In this document: piece after piece, positions 47,691-57,447 of the stretch
How the letters are laid out: each line of letters starts with the position of its first letter
Numbering within the stretch: position 1 is the first letter of the stretch
Origin: Oscillospiraceae bacterium
GTDB lineage: Bacteria; Bacillota; Clostridia; Oscillospirales; Oscillospiraceae
DNA: 64,000 nt
Assembly: GCA_017861365.1 (NCBI GenBank)
Contig: JAGFXR010000006.1
Coordinates: 62,001 to 126,000 of the forward strand
Reading direction: 5' to 3'
The notes under the pieces: generated by a model
Told to the model about the DNA's origin: nothing
The model's input: the letters and a program-made list of their open reading frames with translations, nothing else
Database searches by the model: none
Made by a program: the position numbers and the translations under genes

Positions 47691-47736
47691 ATAAAAACTG
47701 GAGGCAAAGCATGCGGCATACATACTTTGTCTCCAG
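47691..47736 (-). terminator. Leader terminator of the ABC/nitrogenase-like operon
   Basis: On the minus strand a stem of about 16 bp with two mismatches (47698-47736) is followed by TTTTTATTTTG. It lies between a consensus promoter and the first gene of the operon, the position of an attenuator. I do not recognise an aptamer in the roughly 50 bases before it. Confidence 0.7.
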
Positions 47737-47796
47737 ATGACTGGTCAACTCAATGCATATTAAATTCATGTATATTATATGTTATTTATGTTCAGC

Positions 47797-47825
47797 ATTA
47801 TAACCCTGATCTATAGTGATGTCAA
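47797..47825 (-). promoter_or_regulatory. Consensus promoter of the ABC/nitrogenase-like operon
   Basis: Minus strand: exact TTGACA, 17 bases, exact TATAAT. It is the strongest promoter match in the window and the only clear one for the eight-gene operon. Confidence 0.85.
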
Positions 47826-48077
47826 TGATTTTTTCGCCCGCCCATTAAAAAAATTGTTGTCGTTGGACCTCACTTTCCACAATGTCTGTCAAATGTCATA
47901 ATCCTTCTTTTTCAAAATAATACAAATATTTAATATTGTTCTGATTTTTTCAAAAGTGTTATATATTTTAAATATTTTTGACACTAAATCATTATCATTT
48001 TACTTTTTTATTCTACTATTTTGTAATATAATGTGGTATGATAGTGAAGAAAAATTTATAGTAACGGATGTGATCAT
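47826..48077. other. AT-rich divergent spacer
   Basis: Part of a gene-free stretch of about 410 bases between the operon and a chemoreceptor gene. The sequence is strongly AT-rich with T-runs. A TATAAT at 48027-48032 without a good -35 may belong to the chemoreceptor gene. Nothing else was recognised. Confidence 0.4.
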
Positions 48078-49820
48078 ATGCGGGAAAAAGGAAACAAGTC
48101 CTTTGGTATCAAAGCAAAGCTTATCGTTCTGGTGGCGATTCTGCTGGTTGGCTCAACACTCATTTTGGGAACCATTGCATATATTCGAATGAACAGCGCG
48201 TATAATTCCGCCATTGAGGAAATTCAGGCGGGTTTTGATACAAAAATAAGAACTGCCGTAGAAAATATCATTGGAGTCCTTGAAGTGAATCAGGATCGAT
48301 ATTCAAACGGCGATATCACCGAGGAGGAAGCGATGGAAGCCGCCGAGGCCATTGTCCGTGACGCACGGTACGACGACGGCGACGGATATTTCTGGGCCGA
48401 TACGGCAGACGGCACTTGTGTGGTACATATGAATGCCGACAACGTTGGCGTAAACCGTTATGATTTTCAGGACTCCCAGGGCAATTATTACATCCAAAAT
48501 ATCATTCAGGCCGGAAACAATGCCGACGGCGGTTTTACGGAGTTCTATTACGCAAAACCCGGCGAATCCGCTGACGTAAAAAAACGCGCCTTTACCATGT
48601 ACTTCGAGCCCTATGGATGGTACATCAGCACAGGAAACTATTATGACGATATCGATGCATCCATCAGCACCATACAACAGAAAAAAATGCTGGCGGAGGC
48701 CTCGATTTTACTGTCCTGCGCCGCTATCTCCGTTTTAGGAATCCTGCTTGCCTATCGGTTCGCCAAAAAAATGACCGATCCTATCAGGGATGTCACAAGG
48801 CGGCTCACTCTTCTGTCGGAGGGCGATATCAGAACCGAACCTTCCAAGCTCTCGTCCTCAAAGGATGAAACCGGTCAGCTTACTAAGGCGGCGGAGCGTG
48901 TCATCCTTCAAATCAGAGGAATTATCGGAGACCTCACCGAGCAGCTCCGGTATATTTCCCAGGGAGATATGACCTCGCCCATTACTCATGAATATATTGG
49001 GGATTACGTCCCGATTTTAGACTCCATCGAACAGATCAAGCAATCCCTTAACGAGACGCTGCTCACAATAGAAACATCCACCGGGCAGGTATCCTCCAGC
49101 GCTTCGGAAATTTCCTCCATGTCTCAATATCTGGCTTCCGGAGCGGCGGAACAGTCCGGCTCCATTGATTCCCTGTCGCAGTCCATTGGCGAGGTATCCA
49201 ACTCCTCCAAGGAGAATGCAACAAGCGCGTTGGACGCCTCCAAACAAGTGGAAGAAACCATGTCCAGCATTCAGATGTCGGAACAGGAAATGGAGCTTAT
49301 GCTGAAATCCATGTCGGAAATCAGCGAAACCACCGAAAAAATCAGTCATATTACCACCCTGATCGAAAACATTGCGTTTCAGACGAATATTCTCGCCCTC
49401 AACGCATCCATTGAGGCCGCCAGAGCCGGCACACAGGGCAAAGGCTTTGCTGTGGTCGCCGAAGAGGTTCGGGTTTTGGCGGAAAAGTCCGCGGATGCGG
49501 CAAAGCAGACGGAGGAACTGATTGTCTCCACGCAAAAGGCCGTTGCCGAAGGTTCTAAGATTACAGACAAAATGTCCCTCATGATTCAGGATTCTGTCAG
49601 TAAAATGCAGCAGGCCAATCAGACCATCGGCGCAATCGGCGTCAAATCAGGGGAACAGGCCGACGCCATCGAGCAGATCTTCGACAACATCAATCAAATC
49701 TCATCCATTGTACAAAGCAATGCCGCTACCGCCGAAGAAAGCTCTGCCTTCAGTGAGGAGCTGTCAGCCCAAACCTCCATACTGTATAAGGAACTGGAAA
49801 AGTTTACACTGGCAAAATAA
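48078..49820 (+). CDS. Methyl-accepting chemotaxis protein, single-Cache type
   Basis: The 580-residue receptor has a first helix (about 14-34), a compact sCache-type sensor (about 40-190, with [18 protein letters not shown] and [18 protein letters not shown]), a second helix (about 200-222), HAMP and a signalling domain with [19 protein letters not shown]. Its sensor differs from those of the other two receptors. sCache domains of this type usually bind small organic acids. The ribosome site is weak. Confidence 0.91.
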   Translation: MREKGNKSFGIKAKLIVLVAILLVGSTLILGTIAYIRMNSAYNSAIEEIQAGFDTKIRTAVENIIGVLEVNQDRYSNGDITEEEAMEAAEAIVRDARYDDGDGYFWADTADGTCVVHMNADNVGVNRYDFQDSQGNYYIQNIIQAGNNADGGFTEFYYAKPGESADVKKRAFTMYFEPYGWYISTGNYYDDIDASISTIQQKKMLAEASILLSCAAISVLGILLAYRFAKKMTDPIRDVTRRLTLLSEGDIRTEPSKLSSSKDETGQLTKAAERVILQIRGIIGDLTEQLRYISQGDMTSPITHEYIGDYVPILDSIEQIKQSLNETLLTIETSTGQVSSSASEISSMSQYLASGAAEQSGSIDSLSQSIGEVSNSSKENATSALDASKQVEETMSSIQMSEQEMELMLKSMSEISETTEKISHITTLIENIAFQTNILALNASIEAARAGTQGKGFAVVAEEVRVLAEKSADAAKQTEELIVSTQKAVAEGSKITDKMSLMIQDSVSKMQQANQTIGAIGVKSGEQADAIEQIFDNINQISSIVQSNAATAEESSAFSEELSAQTSILYKELEKFTLAK

Positions 49821-49926
49821 AATGCCTCCCCTTTTTCAGGCGAACCGCCTACCGGGCAAGGCCGCTTCATGAGCGCGGGGACAGCGTCCCTTTGTCGTGA
49901 ACAACCTGCTTCAAAGCGTAACACGG

Positions 49927-49967
49927 AAACCGGGCAGACGATGTGATCACATCGTCTGCCCGGTTTT
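49927..49967. terminator. Bidirectional terminator, 40-base perfect palindrome
   Basis: 49927-49946 is the exact reverse complement of 49947-49966; AAA starts and TTTT ends it. It lies between convergent genes. Confidence 0.8.
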
Positions 49968-49989
49968 ATCCGTTCAGGCACAACCTCAA

Positions 49990-52437
49990 TTAATCAATCG
50001 GAGTAACGACAATATTCCCTGTGTAGATACGTGTGTCCAGACGCTCGGCCTCCATGGCTTCTCCGTTGATCGTGACTGTGCCGTTGATCGTGCAGTCTTC
50101 ACCCAGCGCCAAGGCGGAAAGGTAACTGGTACCAGTTACGTTCCAGGCCGTTCCATTTGTAAGGGTGAGCTCCACACGATTATTCACAGCCTGGGACGCC
50201 GTATTGACAATGCGTCCCGCATAGAGATAATCTTCCGAGGTGATGACGGTGCCGCCCTCGATGAGGGTGCCGCTTTCATCCACATGATTGGCGTTGGACG
50301 AGGAAACCACGCCGTTGATGGTCACGTGATCCAGTGTTACCTCCAGACCCTGATTCAGGGTATAAACCGAGTTATAGATGTTTCCATTGAGAGTCATGTT
50401 GGAAAATTCAGCAACTGCGGCGGCAGTCTGATCCGTAACGGCAGCCACACTGCTCCAGTCGTTCTCCTGGGCCGGTACCGTGTAAGTATCGGCAAAAATG
50501 CCGCCGGCATCATCGCTGTCCATCAGCTGATAGATCACACCGCTGTAATTTTTCGTACCGTTCACGTTCAGCGTCGCGCCATCCACCGAAAGCACAGGGA
50601 AGCAATCATTTCCTGCGGTACTCTTAACAAGGAACATGCAGTCCGCCGCCGTCCAGGTGCCGCCGTTGATCACGGTGCCGCCGCCGTCGCTTTGGTGCCA
50701 CATCACTCCACAGCGCTGCGACAGGAAGGTACCGCCGTTAAACACATTGCCGCCGGAACTGTTTGCGGGGCTGATCAGGATATAATCCGGCGCGTAAAAT
50801 TCACAGTCATTATAGGTGTTCTTCACTCCGCCGTCCGCGTAGGTGACGTAACCGGAACCCTCGCCGCGATCTGCCATGGTAAACCCATAGGTCACGCCGT
50901 TGACGGTCTTGGTGGCGGTATACTGCTTGCCCGTTTCAGCCACTTCCAGAGAACCGATACCGGAGAGAACATTGCTACAGGTCAGGCTGGTGGGCGCTTC
51001 GCCGGAATCCGTGGAGAGAGCGCCCCAGTTTTCCGCCACCACAATGGAATCGGCATAGCTGACCTGAGCCTTGCCCAGAACATTCGTGGCACGGCAGTTT
51101 CCAAGGAGCCCCAAGGCCCAGGGAACCTGTTTCATCATATTGACCTTCAGGTTTTGATAGGCTTCGGAGGTTGGGTCCGCGTCATAGGTTGTCACAACCG
51201 TGTCGGAGACATTTACCACAGATTCGCTGCCGGCCCAGATTGCGGTACGGATTGCCCCTTTTGATACAATGGTGGAGCGTTGGATGGTCAGATTGGCGGT
51301 ATCCGTGGCCATAATGCCCGCGCCAATCCCCTGAAAGTCGCTTCCGCCGTTTCCCTCCAGAGAGATATCCGCGCCGTCAATGGTATAGGCGCTGTTGCCG
51401 CCTACCACAATGCCGTTGAACTGGTCACTCCTGGAACTGATGGCAACATCCTTTGCGGTGCTTCCGTCATAGGTGCCGCCGGTGATGGCAGATGTGGCAG
51501 AATAGTCGTTCTGGACTACTCCATCCTTGATATAAAGCGCCATCCTCATGACCCAGGTAAAGCTGCCTCCGGGACCCGCCGCAGAAATGGTATAGCTTGC
51601 GTTGGTCACCTGAAGCACCGCATCGCGGTAGGTTCCTTCGGCAATGGCGGTATCCACTCCGTCCACTGTCAAGGTCAGCTCTGATCCAGCGGGCGCAGAG
51701 AATATGGTGTTAGGGCCAATGGTCAGCGAGGAATAAGAGGTCGTTTCCGCAATCGGCACCACCCTGGGCAGCTTTGCCGAGCCGTCACTGGCCTCCAGGG
51801 CATTTACCATGAGGCGCGCCGCATCGTCACGAGTGATCGCCCCGTTGGGGTCCGCGGAAATTCCGGCAAAAAGCCCTTTTTCTTCCCCGATACTCAGGGT
51901 ATCCTCAGCCCAGCTTGCTTCCTCCAGCCCGGAAACACCCATGGTGCCAAGCAGCATTTTTGCCGCCTGAACGCCGGTCACAACGCCGTCCGGCTGAACT
52001 GTTCCGTCACCATTGCCACCAATTGCGCTGATCTGAACACAGTAAGCAATATAGGAATCGGCCCAGTGTCCCACGGTGTCGGTAAAGCCAGAGGTTCCGG
52101 AGAACTCTCCGCCGCCCGCAACGGCTTTGGCAATCATCTTTGCCATTTCGGCACGGGTCAGGCTGCTGTCAGGCTCAAACGCGTAACCGCTGCCGCTGCG
52201 CACACCACTCACAATGCCCAGCTCCACTAACAGGTCGACTGAGGCTGTATTTTGAATGGACGCGCAATCGATAAAGTCTGCCGAAGAGGTGGGCAGCAGA
52301 GGAGTTGCGTCTGTGGTGGACGCAGCGGCGTCGGTTTCAGTCGCATTAAGAGTGGTTTCCGCGGCCAAACCACCCGGAGTGAGCGTTCCGACAAGCAGGA
52401 ACAGGGACAGCAGAACAGCTGCGACTCTTTTCTTCAT
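49990..52437 (-). CDS. S-layer homology (SLH) domain surface protein
   Basis: The 815-residue protein has a signal peptide (VAAVLLSLFLLVGTLTPGGLAA). Residues about 50-230 contain SLH-type repeats (SSLTRAEMAKMIAKAV, FTDTVGHWADSYIAYC, GAITRDDAARLMVNALE) that anchor proteins to cell-wall polymers. The rest is rich in Thr, Gly and Asn, with repeated hydrophobic strand patterns (TIDGADISLEG, LTIQRSTIVSKG, TVINGGTWTAAD) typical of a right-handed beta-helix of the pectate-lyase/adhesin kind. No catalytic motif was recognised. The start at 52437 follows GAGGGTG. Monocistronic. Confidence 0.83.
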   Translation of the reverse strand: MKKRVAAVLLSLFLLVGTLTPGGLAAETTLNATETDAAASTTDATPLLPTSSADFIDCASIQNTASVDLLVELGIVSGVRSGSGYAFEPDSSLTRAEMAKMIAKAVAGGGEFSGTSGFTDTVGHWADSYIAYCVQISAIGGNGDGTVQPDGVVTGVQAAKMLLGTMGVSGLEEASWAEDTLSIGEEKGLFAGISADPNGAITRDDAARLMVNALEASDGSAKLPRVVPIAETTSYSSLTIGPNTIFSAPAGSELTLTVDGVDTAIAEGTYRDAVLQVTNASYTISAAGPGGSFTWVMRMALYIKDGVVQNDYSATSAITGGTYDGSTAKDVAISSRSDQFNGIVVGGNSAYTIDGADISLEGNGGSDFQGIGAGIMATDTANLTIQRSTIVSKGAIRTAIWAGSESVVNVSDTVVTTYDADPTSEAYQNLKVNMMKQVPWALGLLGNCRATNVLGKAQVSYADSIVVAENWGALSTDSGEAPTSLTCSNVLSGIGSLEVAETGKQYTATKTVNGVTYGFTMADRGEGSGYVTYADGGVKNTYNDCEFYAPDYILISPANSSGGNVFNGGTFLSQRCGVMWHQSDGGGTVINGGTWTAADCMFLVKSTAGNDCFPVLSVDGATLNVNGTKNYSGVIYQLMDSDDAGGIFADTYTVPAQENDWSSVAAVTDQTAAAVAEFSNMTLNGNIYNSVYTLNQGLEVTLDHVTINGVVSSSNANHVDESGTLIEGGTVITSEDYLYAGRIVNTASQAVNNRVELTLTNGTAWNVTGTSYLSALALGEDCTINGTVTINGEAMEAERLDTRIYTGNIVVTPID

Positions 52438-52701
52438 AAATTTCACCCTCTTTTCCCATGATCTTGACTGATGTTCTCCGCATAATGGCTCTGGAGTTGA
52501 TTCTTTCCGAATCAACTGTGTAACACCTTCCTTCCGTTATTTTTTCATTGATGCTTAGACAGAAATCACAAATTAAATCTATTACAAATAAATTTGTTGT
52601 ACATCTCGCCATATGCCACTATTTTAACTTGCGCATCGTTGAAAATAAAGTGCAAAACTTCCATGCCACATGCACACGATGCATGCATTTTGCCGAATTG
52701 C

Positions 52702-52730
52702 TTGCAATCCTATCAATCGGGCTATATAAT
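52702..52730 (+). promoter_or_regulatory. Promoter for LysR gene, in a 363-base spacer
   Basis: TTGCAA, 17 bases, TATAAT. The -35 overlaps TTGCTTGCAA, matching TTGCA repeats found upstream of the next gene, so the LysR protein may control its own gene. The rest of 52438-52800 is AT-rich with nothing recognised. Confidence 0.6.
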
Positions 52731-52800
52731 GGCAGTTATTACCCAATATTGTTTAAATTCTATAAATCTGTGCTGATGGACGGAAAGCAAGAGGTGCATA

Positions 52801-53688
52801 ATGCTAAACTTGGAGTATTTGGAGCATTTCCTCATTACGACAAAGTATATGAGTTTTACGGTGGCCGCGGAAAAACTGTTTATGAATCAATCCACGCTGA
52901 GCCGACAGATCTCCGCACTGGAAGAAGAATGCCGGGCAGCTCTGTTCGACCGAACCGGGCGCATGCTGCGGCTCACCGACGCGGGTTTAAAATTACAGGA
53001 GGAGGGCGCCGCTCTGCTGTCTCTTCAGGGACAGGTGGTAAACAGCGTACGTGCCGTCGCCAGCCTTGCCTCCTCCAAGCTCAATATTTATACCGTTCCG
53101 GGGTATTTCCCCAGCCTGGATTGTATTTATGAGCGGATGTACCGGCTCTATCCAAACATCGAGCTGTCTGTTTATCATCTGAAAATGATGGAGCTGTCTG
53201 CCAGCCTCAGCAATGATACCGCCGACTTTGGCATCACCTATGAGACACATTTTCAAAAAGATCCCCAATTTGTGATCCAACCGCTGGAGACAGAGCCATT
53301 TGTCGTGATCTGCTCCCCCGACCACCCCTTTTCGGCCCGGAACGAAGCTGTAACCTTTGAAGAATGCCTTCACGAAACCATTTTATTCGGCGCCGATTTT
53401 CCTCTCTTTTTAAAGGGGAAAATATCCAGTGACTTCTTTAAGTATCCGGCCTGTCCGGAAAGTACCCTGGAATCACTGCGCTATCTGGTGTTGATGAATG
53501 CTGGGATTATTATTCTGCCATCCGGCTCGGCAAACAGCTGTTTGCCTGGATTAAGCCGGGTTCCCATCCGCGATCAGGATTTGCGTCACCGCGTTGTACT
53601 GATTTATAAACGGGATAAAAGCCTGAGTACGGCTTGCCAGCTCTTTTTAAATGAAGTAAAAAATTATCTGCTGGAACAAGAGCCGTAA
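52801..53688 (+). CDS. LysR family transcriptional regulator
   Basis: A 295-residue LysR protein: N-terminal winged helix (EYLEHFLITTKYMSFTVAA, then MNQSTLSRQISALEEE and LFDRTGRMLRLTDAG) and a PBP-like effector domain from residue 90. AGAGGTG fixes the start. It precedes the flavoenzyme cluster in the same direction and is the likely activator, since repeated TTGCA sites occur upstream of both this gene and the first flavoenzyme gene. Confidence 0.9.
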   Translation: MLNLEYLEHFLITTKYMSFTVAAEKLFMNQSTLSRQISALEEECRAALFDRTGRMLRLTDAGLKLQEEGAALLSLQGQVVNSVRAVASLASSKLNIYTVPGYFPSLDCIYERMYRLYPNIELSVYHLKMMELSASLSNDTADFGITYETHFQKDPQFVIQPLETEPFVVICSPDHPFSARNEAVTFEECLHETILFGADFPLFLKGKISSDFFKYPACPESTLESLRYLVLMNAGIIILPSGSANSCLPGLSRVPIRDQDLRHRVVLIYKRDKSLSTACQLFLNEVKNYLLEQEP

Positions 53689-53735
53689 CAAATTGGCGCG
53701 CTGTGCCCAGGCCTGCCGATCCCTGAGGTTGGACG

Positions 53736-53780
53736 TTGCATAATTTGCAGGTAGCATGAGTAACTTGCAATTCGCTTGCA
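53736..53780 (+). promoter_or_regulatory. TTGCA repeats, possible LysR binding region
   Basis: Four copies of TTGCA (53736, 53745, 53765, 53776) in 45 bases, forming two T-N-A-type pairs as expected for a LysR dimer of dimers. Located about 75-120 bases before the flavoenzyme start. Confidence 0.45.
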
Positions 53781-53855
53781 TGGAATATGGCATTGCTTTA
53801 TCATTCAAATCATCTTCAACGAAAAAGAGACGTCAATATTGAAGGAGTTTTTTGA

Positions 53856-55871
53856 ATGAATCATAAATATGCCCATATTCTAAGTCCTGTTCAGATTGGA
53901 AACGTCTTTTTAAAAAACCGCCTCATGGTATCCAAATCTGTTTCCCAGGAGCTGCAAGGGCCAGAACCCTTTCCCGCGGAAGCAACGATTTCTTATCTTG
54001 AGCAGTACGCCAGAAATGGAGCCGCCATTGTAACCTGCCCCATCGGAAGCTGGCCCGAGGATCGGATTGACAACACCTTTGTCAGCAAATTTGAAATGGA
54101 AGACCGGCGGGTTTTGAATTATTTCGGTCAGATGACACGTCGTATTCACAATCATAATTCCCTTGCAATCGGGAATTTATCATGTGCCATTCCTCAGAAA
54201 TATGCCATTTCTGAACGGCGGCACCCCGAGTGGGTCTTAAAACCGCTGATGGGACCTGACGGTAATTTCTTCCCGGACGGCAGTCCGAAGCCTCCCAAAC
54301 CTGAAATCACCAAAGAGCAAATTGCCTGCTTTATTTCCTCCTTTGCAGCAAAATGCGCCGTCCTGAAGGCGCTGGGTTTTGACGGAGTCAATGTCTATAT
54401 GTCCTATAACGGCTCCATTCTGGCCCATTCTCTTTCTCCGGTTCTCAATCAAAGAGTGGATGAGTATGGCGGCTCCTTGGAAAACCGCGCCCGCCTTACG
54501 CTGGAGCTTTACCGCGCCGTGAAAGCCGCCTGCGGGCAGGACTTTCTCATCGAATGCCAGATTTCCGGAGAGGAGGATATGCCAAACGGGTACTCTCTGG
54601 AGGATTTTCTAAGCTACGCAAAGCTGTGCGAGGGACTGGTGGATATTTTCCAGATCCGGGCTAAGAGCGGAACGCTGTCACACCCCACTTCCTTCAGCTG
54701 TCCGGAGCATTTCCCGCGAACGCTCCATTACGCGCAAGCCTTTAAGCAGCGCGGAATCAAGGCACTCTGCGCCCCCATCGGCGGATTTCAGAATTTAGAT
54801 GACATCGAGCGTTTTATCGCTGAAGGAAAGACCGACATGGTTGCCATGGCCCGGGCGTTCATCTGCGACTCCCAGTATGGTCAGAAGCTGTATGAGGGCA
54901 GAGGCGAGGATGTTGTCCCCTGTATCCGATGCGACAAATGTCATGGTTCGGTTTGCTCCGTGAATCCCTCCGTCGGGCTGGGACATGTGATCCAGCAATC
55001 ATACCCCGCTCGCCCATATCATGAAAAAAAGGTCGCGGTGATCGGCGGCGGCCCCGCTGGGCTGAGCGCGGCGCTGGAAGCCGCCTGGAGAGGGCATCAG
55101 GTTACGGTGTATGAATCCAGACCGTACCTGGGCGGGCAGCTGATGCACGTGGATTACATGCCCGGCAAGTGGGCTTTGAAAAACTACAAAGATTATTTGA
55201 TCGCACAGCTTCAAAAAACCGACGCGGTACTCCTGCTCAATACGAAGGCCACTCCCGAACTGATTCGCCAGGGCAATTTTGACGCGGTGATTGCCGCCTG
55301 CGGCTCAAGGCCCAAGCTTCCTCCCGTTCCGGGCGGCGATGACGTGCGCATCTGGAAGCCCATTGAATGCTTTGGACGGGAGGGTGAGCTCGGTTTGAAT
55401 GTTACCGTCATAGGAGGCGCCTCCACGGGAAGTGAAACCGCGCTTTATCTCGCGGACAGCGGTCATAAAGTCACTCTCGTCACACGCAGAGAGCGTATTT
55501 GCCACGATGACGTTTCACACGGCGGGGAATATCTGCACCATATGATGGAGCATCATCCCAACATCACCGTCATGACCAGCACCGCCACGTTGTCAATCGC
55601 CAACGGTACGGACGCCACACTGCAAGGTCCCGACGGGACAGTATTCGTTGTGACTGCGGATTGTCTGGTTTTTTCCTCAGGTGTTGAGCCCATGACGCAG
55701 GAGAGCGCCAAATTCGCGGGACTGACCCCTGAATTTTATGTGATCGGAGACGCAAACATCCATAATGACGCGCTTTGGTGTACGTTTCATTTTCCCGCAA
55801 AAGCCGAGGTCGTCGGGGGTGACATAAAGCATTGCACCGCAACGGCCTATGCCGCCGCAATGAGTTTGTAG
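53856..55871 (+). CDS. Old Yellow Enzyme / 2,4-dienoyl-CoA reductase-like flavoenzyme
   Basis: The 671-residue protein has the three-part layout of 2,4-dienoyl-CoA reductase, BaiCD and BaiH. An FMN TIM barrel (about 1-340) has DEYGGSLENRARL. A 4Fe-4S cysteine cluster (CIRCDKCHGSVC, about 357-368) follows. A C-terminal FAD/NAD(P) part has two dinucleotide loops, VAVIGGGPAGLSAAL and VTVIGGASTGSETAL. Such enzymes reduce conjugated C=C bonds of enones, dienoyl-CoAs or steroid-like substrates, passing NAD(P)H electrons through FAD and FeS to FMN. AAGGAG precedes the ATG. A related gene closes the cluster at 62042. Confidence 0.88.
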   Translation: MNHKYAHILSPVQIGNVFLKNRLMVSKSVSQELQGPEPFPAEATISYLEQYARNGAAIVTCPIGSWPEDRIDNTFVSKFEMEDRRVLNYFGQMTRRIHNHNSLAIGNLSCAIPQKYAISERRHPEWVLKPLMGPDGNFFPDGSPKPPKPEITKEQIACFISSFAAKCAVLKALGFDGVNVYMSYNGSILAHSLSPVLNQRVDEYGGSLENRARLTLELYRAVKAACGQDFLIECQISGEEDMPNGYSLEDFLSYAKLCEGLVDIFQIRAKSGTLSHPTSFSCPEHFPRTLHYAQAFKQRGIKALCAPIGGFQNLDDIERFIAEGKTDMVAMARAFICDSQYGQKLYEGRGEDVVPCIRCDKCHGSVCSVNPSVGLGHVIQQSYPARPYHEKKVAVIGGGPAGLSAALEAAWRGHQVTVYESRPYLGGQLMHVDYMPGKWALKNYKDYLIAQLQKTDAVLLLNTKATPELIRQGNFDAVIAACGSRPKLPPVPGGDDVRIWKPIECFGREGELGLNVTVIGGASTGSETALYLADSGHKVTLVTRRERICHDDVSHGGEYLHHMMEHHPNITVMTSTATLSIANGTDATLQGPDGTVFVVTADCLVFSSGVEPMTQESAKFAGLTPEFYVIGDANIHNDALWCTFHFPAKAEVVGGDIKHCTATAYAAAMSL

Positions 55872-55903
55872 TCCGCTTTCTGTTGCCTCCGTGAGCAAAC
55901 AGA

Positions 55904-55940
55904 AAACCTTAGAGTCTCCGAAAGACTCTAAGGTTTTTTC
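55904..55940. terminator. Terminator between convergent flavoenzyme and PucR-type genes
   Basis: A perfect 14-bp stem (55904-55917 with 55925-55938) ending in TTTTTT. Confidence 0.85.
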
Positions 55941-55992
55941 TTAGCTCCAAAGCAGCGGTGAGGCAAAGCTCAGCCGGAGCACTTTCCGTGCT

Positions 55993-57270
55993 CTATCCCC
56001 TTTTGAATGGCACTCTTTGCCGCTGTTCATCCTGATCCCGCATCACAGCCGCACTGTAATATTCCAAAATCTGATAGGAAAACAACAATTGAGTCAACGT
56101 TTCGCTGCGGTTTAAGTCAATGTCCAGCAGATCGTTGATTTTATTGATCCGGTAGCTCAACGTATTGCGGTGAATGCGCAGCATGCCCGCCGCCTCGGGC
56201 AGGCTGAGATGGCAGAGCAGGTATGCTTCCAGCGTTGCCAGCAGATAGGTTCCGTGCTCATGGTCATATTCCGCCAATGCATAGATCGCCGAGTGGCATA
56301 ATGTCATAATATCCATGGTTTCTCCGCAAATCTTCAGCGCATGGAAGGTTGCGTAATCATCGTAAAAAAAGACGCGGTTTTCCTTTCTCAGCAGCGTGCC
56401 AAGCTCAAGCGCCTGCTCGGACTGCGTATTGAACTCGGCAAAATTTTTCACATTTTGACAAGGGCGGCTCACGCCAGCGGAAAGCTGCTCACGCTCCAGA
56501 ATATCCTGAAATTCCTTGCGCCGGGGCATGCTTAAAACGGATGTCGCGGAGGGCGGCACGATGACCTTGATATACCGTCCGTAAACGAAAGCGGTGGACA
56601 GAGGAATAGCCGCCGCCAGCCGCGTGCAGGCGGACTGTAAAATCAGGTTGGAGGGCCATTCTTCCTCACTCCTGTATTGAATGGTCATTAAATAAAACGG
56701 GATCTTGAGCTCCCAGTTAAAATGGCGGAAGCGCGCCTCAATCAGCTGCTCATTAACCATGCGCCCTTCCAGCAAATCTGAGATAAAAAACTCCAGCATA
56801 TTGTCAGGAGATTCCATATAATTGTGGTCTTTCTCCATCCGCAGCGTGCACAGGTCCGCAATCATGTCAAACAGAACGATCTCGTCGTCGGTGAACGGTT
56901 CCTCCCGATAGCAGGGAGCGTCCAAATAGCCGATAATCTTGCTGTCGGAGCATAACGCGCGCCGGAGCATGACGGGGGATCCATCCACCTCATCCTCAAT
57001 CTGAGCGTTTCCCGTTTTAATCGAACGGCGGTAGCAAAAATTCGCGGATTTTTGATTGGCCCGATCCAACGGAATCCTCCCCAAAGAGATGATCTCGTCC
57101 CATGGGGCATGGTGCAGGCCGGGTTCCTTTGTGGCCGCCAGCAGCCTGTGCGTGAAATCACAGAGAATCATCGGAAAGGGAAACAGCTCGCGTCCGGCAT
57201 CGAGTATCGCCTGCAAACTCCTGCTGTGCATTAAAGAATGGAATTGTTCTCCATATTCTCTGATGTTCAT
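55993..57270 (-). CDS. PucR/CdaR-type transcriptional regulator
   Basis: The 425-residue protein ends with the PucR-type helix-turn-helix (LSLPEAAGMLRIHRNTLSYR, then INKINDLLDIDL). The N-terminal part (about 1-170) looks like a GAF-like sensor, followed by a GGDEF-like CdaR middle segment. Relatives regulate purine, sugar-diacid or amino-acid use in response to the substrate. It is transcribed away from the FAD-enzyme genes at 57448, so it probably controls that operon from the shared 180-base gap. The start at 57270 follows AGGGAGG. Confidence 0.85.
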   Translation of the reverse strand: MNIREYGEQFHSLMHSRSLQAILDAGRELFPFPMILCDFTHRLLAATKEPGLHHAPWDEIISLGRIPLDRANQKSANFCYRRSIKTGNAQIEDEVDGSPVMLRRALCSDSKIIGYLDAPCYREEPFTDDEIVLFDMIADLCTLRMEKDHNYMESPDNMLEFFISDLLEGRMVNEQLIEARFRHFNWELKIPFYLMTIQYRSEEEWPSNLILQSACTRLAAAIPLSTAFVYGRYIKVIVPPSATSVLSMPRRKEFQDILEREQLSAGVSRPCQNVKNFAEFNTQSEQALELGTLLRKENRVFFYDDYATFHALKICGETMDIMTLCHSAIYALAEYDHEHGTYLLATLEAYLLCHLSLPEAAGMLRIHRNTLSYRINKINDLLDIDLNRSETLTQLLFSYQILEYYSAAVMRDQDEQRQRVPFKRG

Positions 57271-57447
57271 CAAAATCCCTCCCTGCATCGAACCTCTTTA
57301 TCATAGCATATTACACAAAAAAGCAACAGCTATTTTTGCATCTATGTAACTTTTTATAACACATCTCATTTTTTTCGTTTTAATTGAACAAACACAGAAG
57401 CATCAAAACCAGATATACTAGCCTTAATCACAAAAGGAGGTATCATG

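Noticed and set aside
49927-49966. Attachment or resolution site
   Set aside because: The palindrome lies between convergent stops with A/T ends, which is explained by a bidirectional terminator; no recombinase is nearby.
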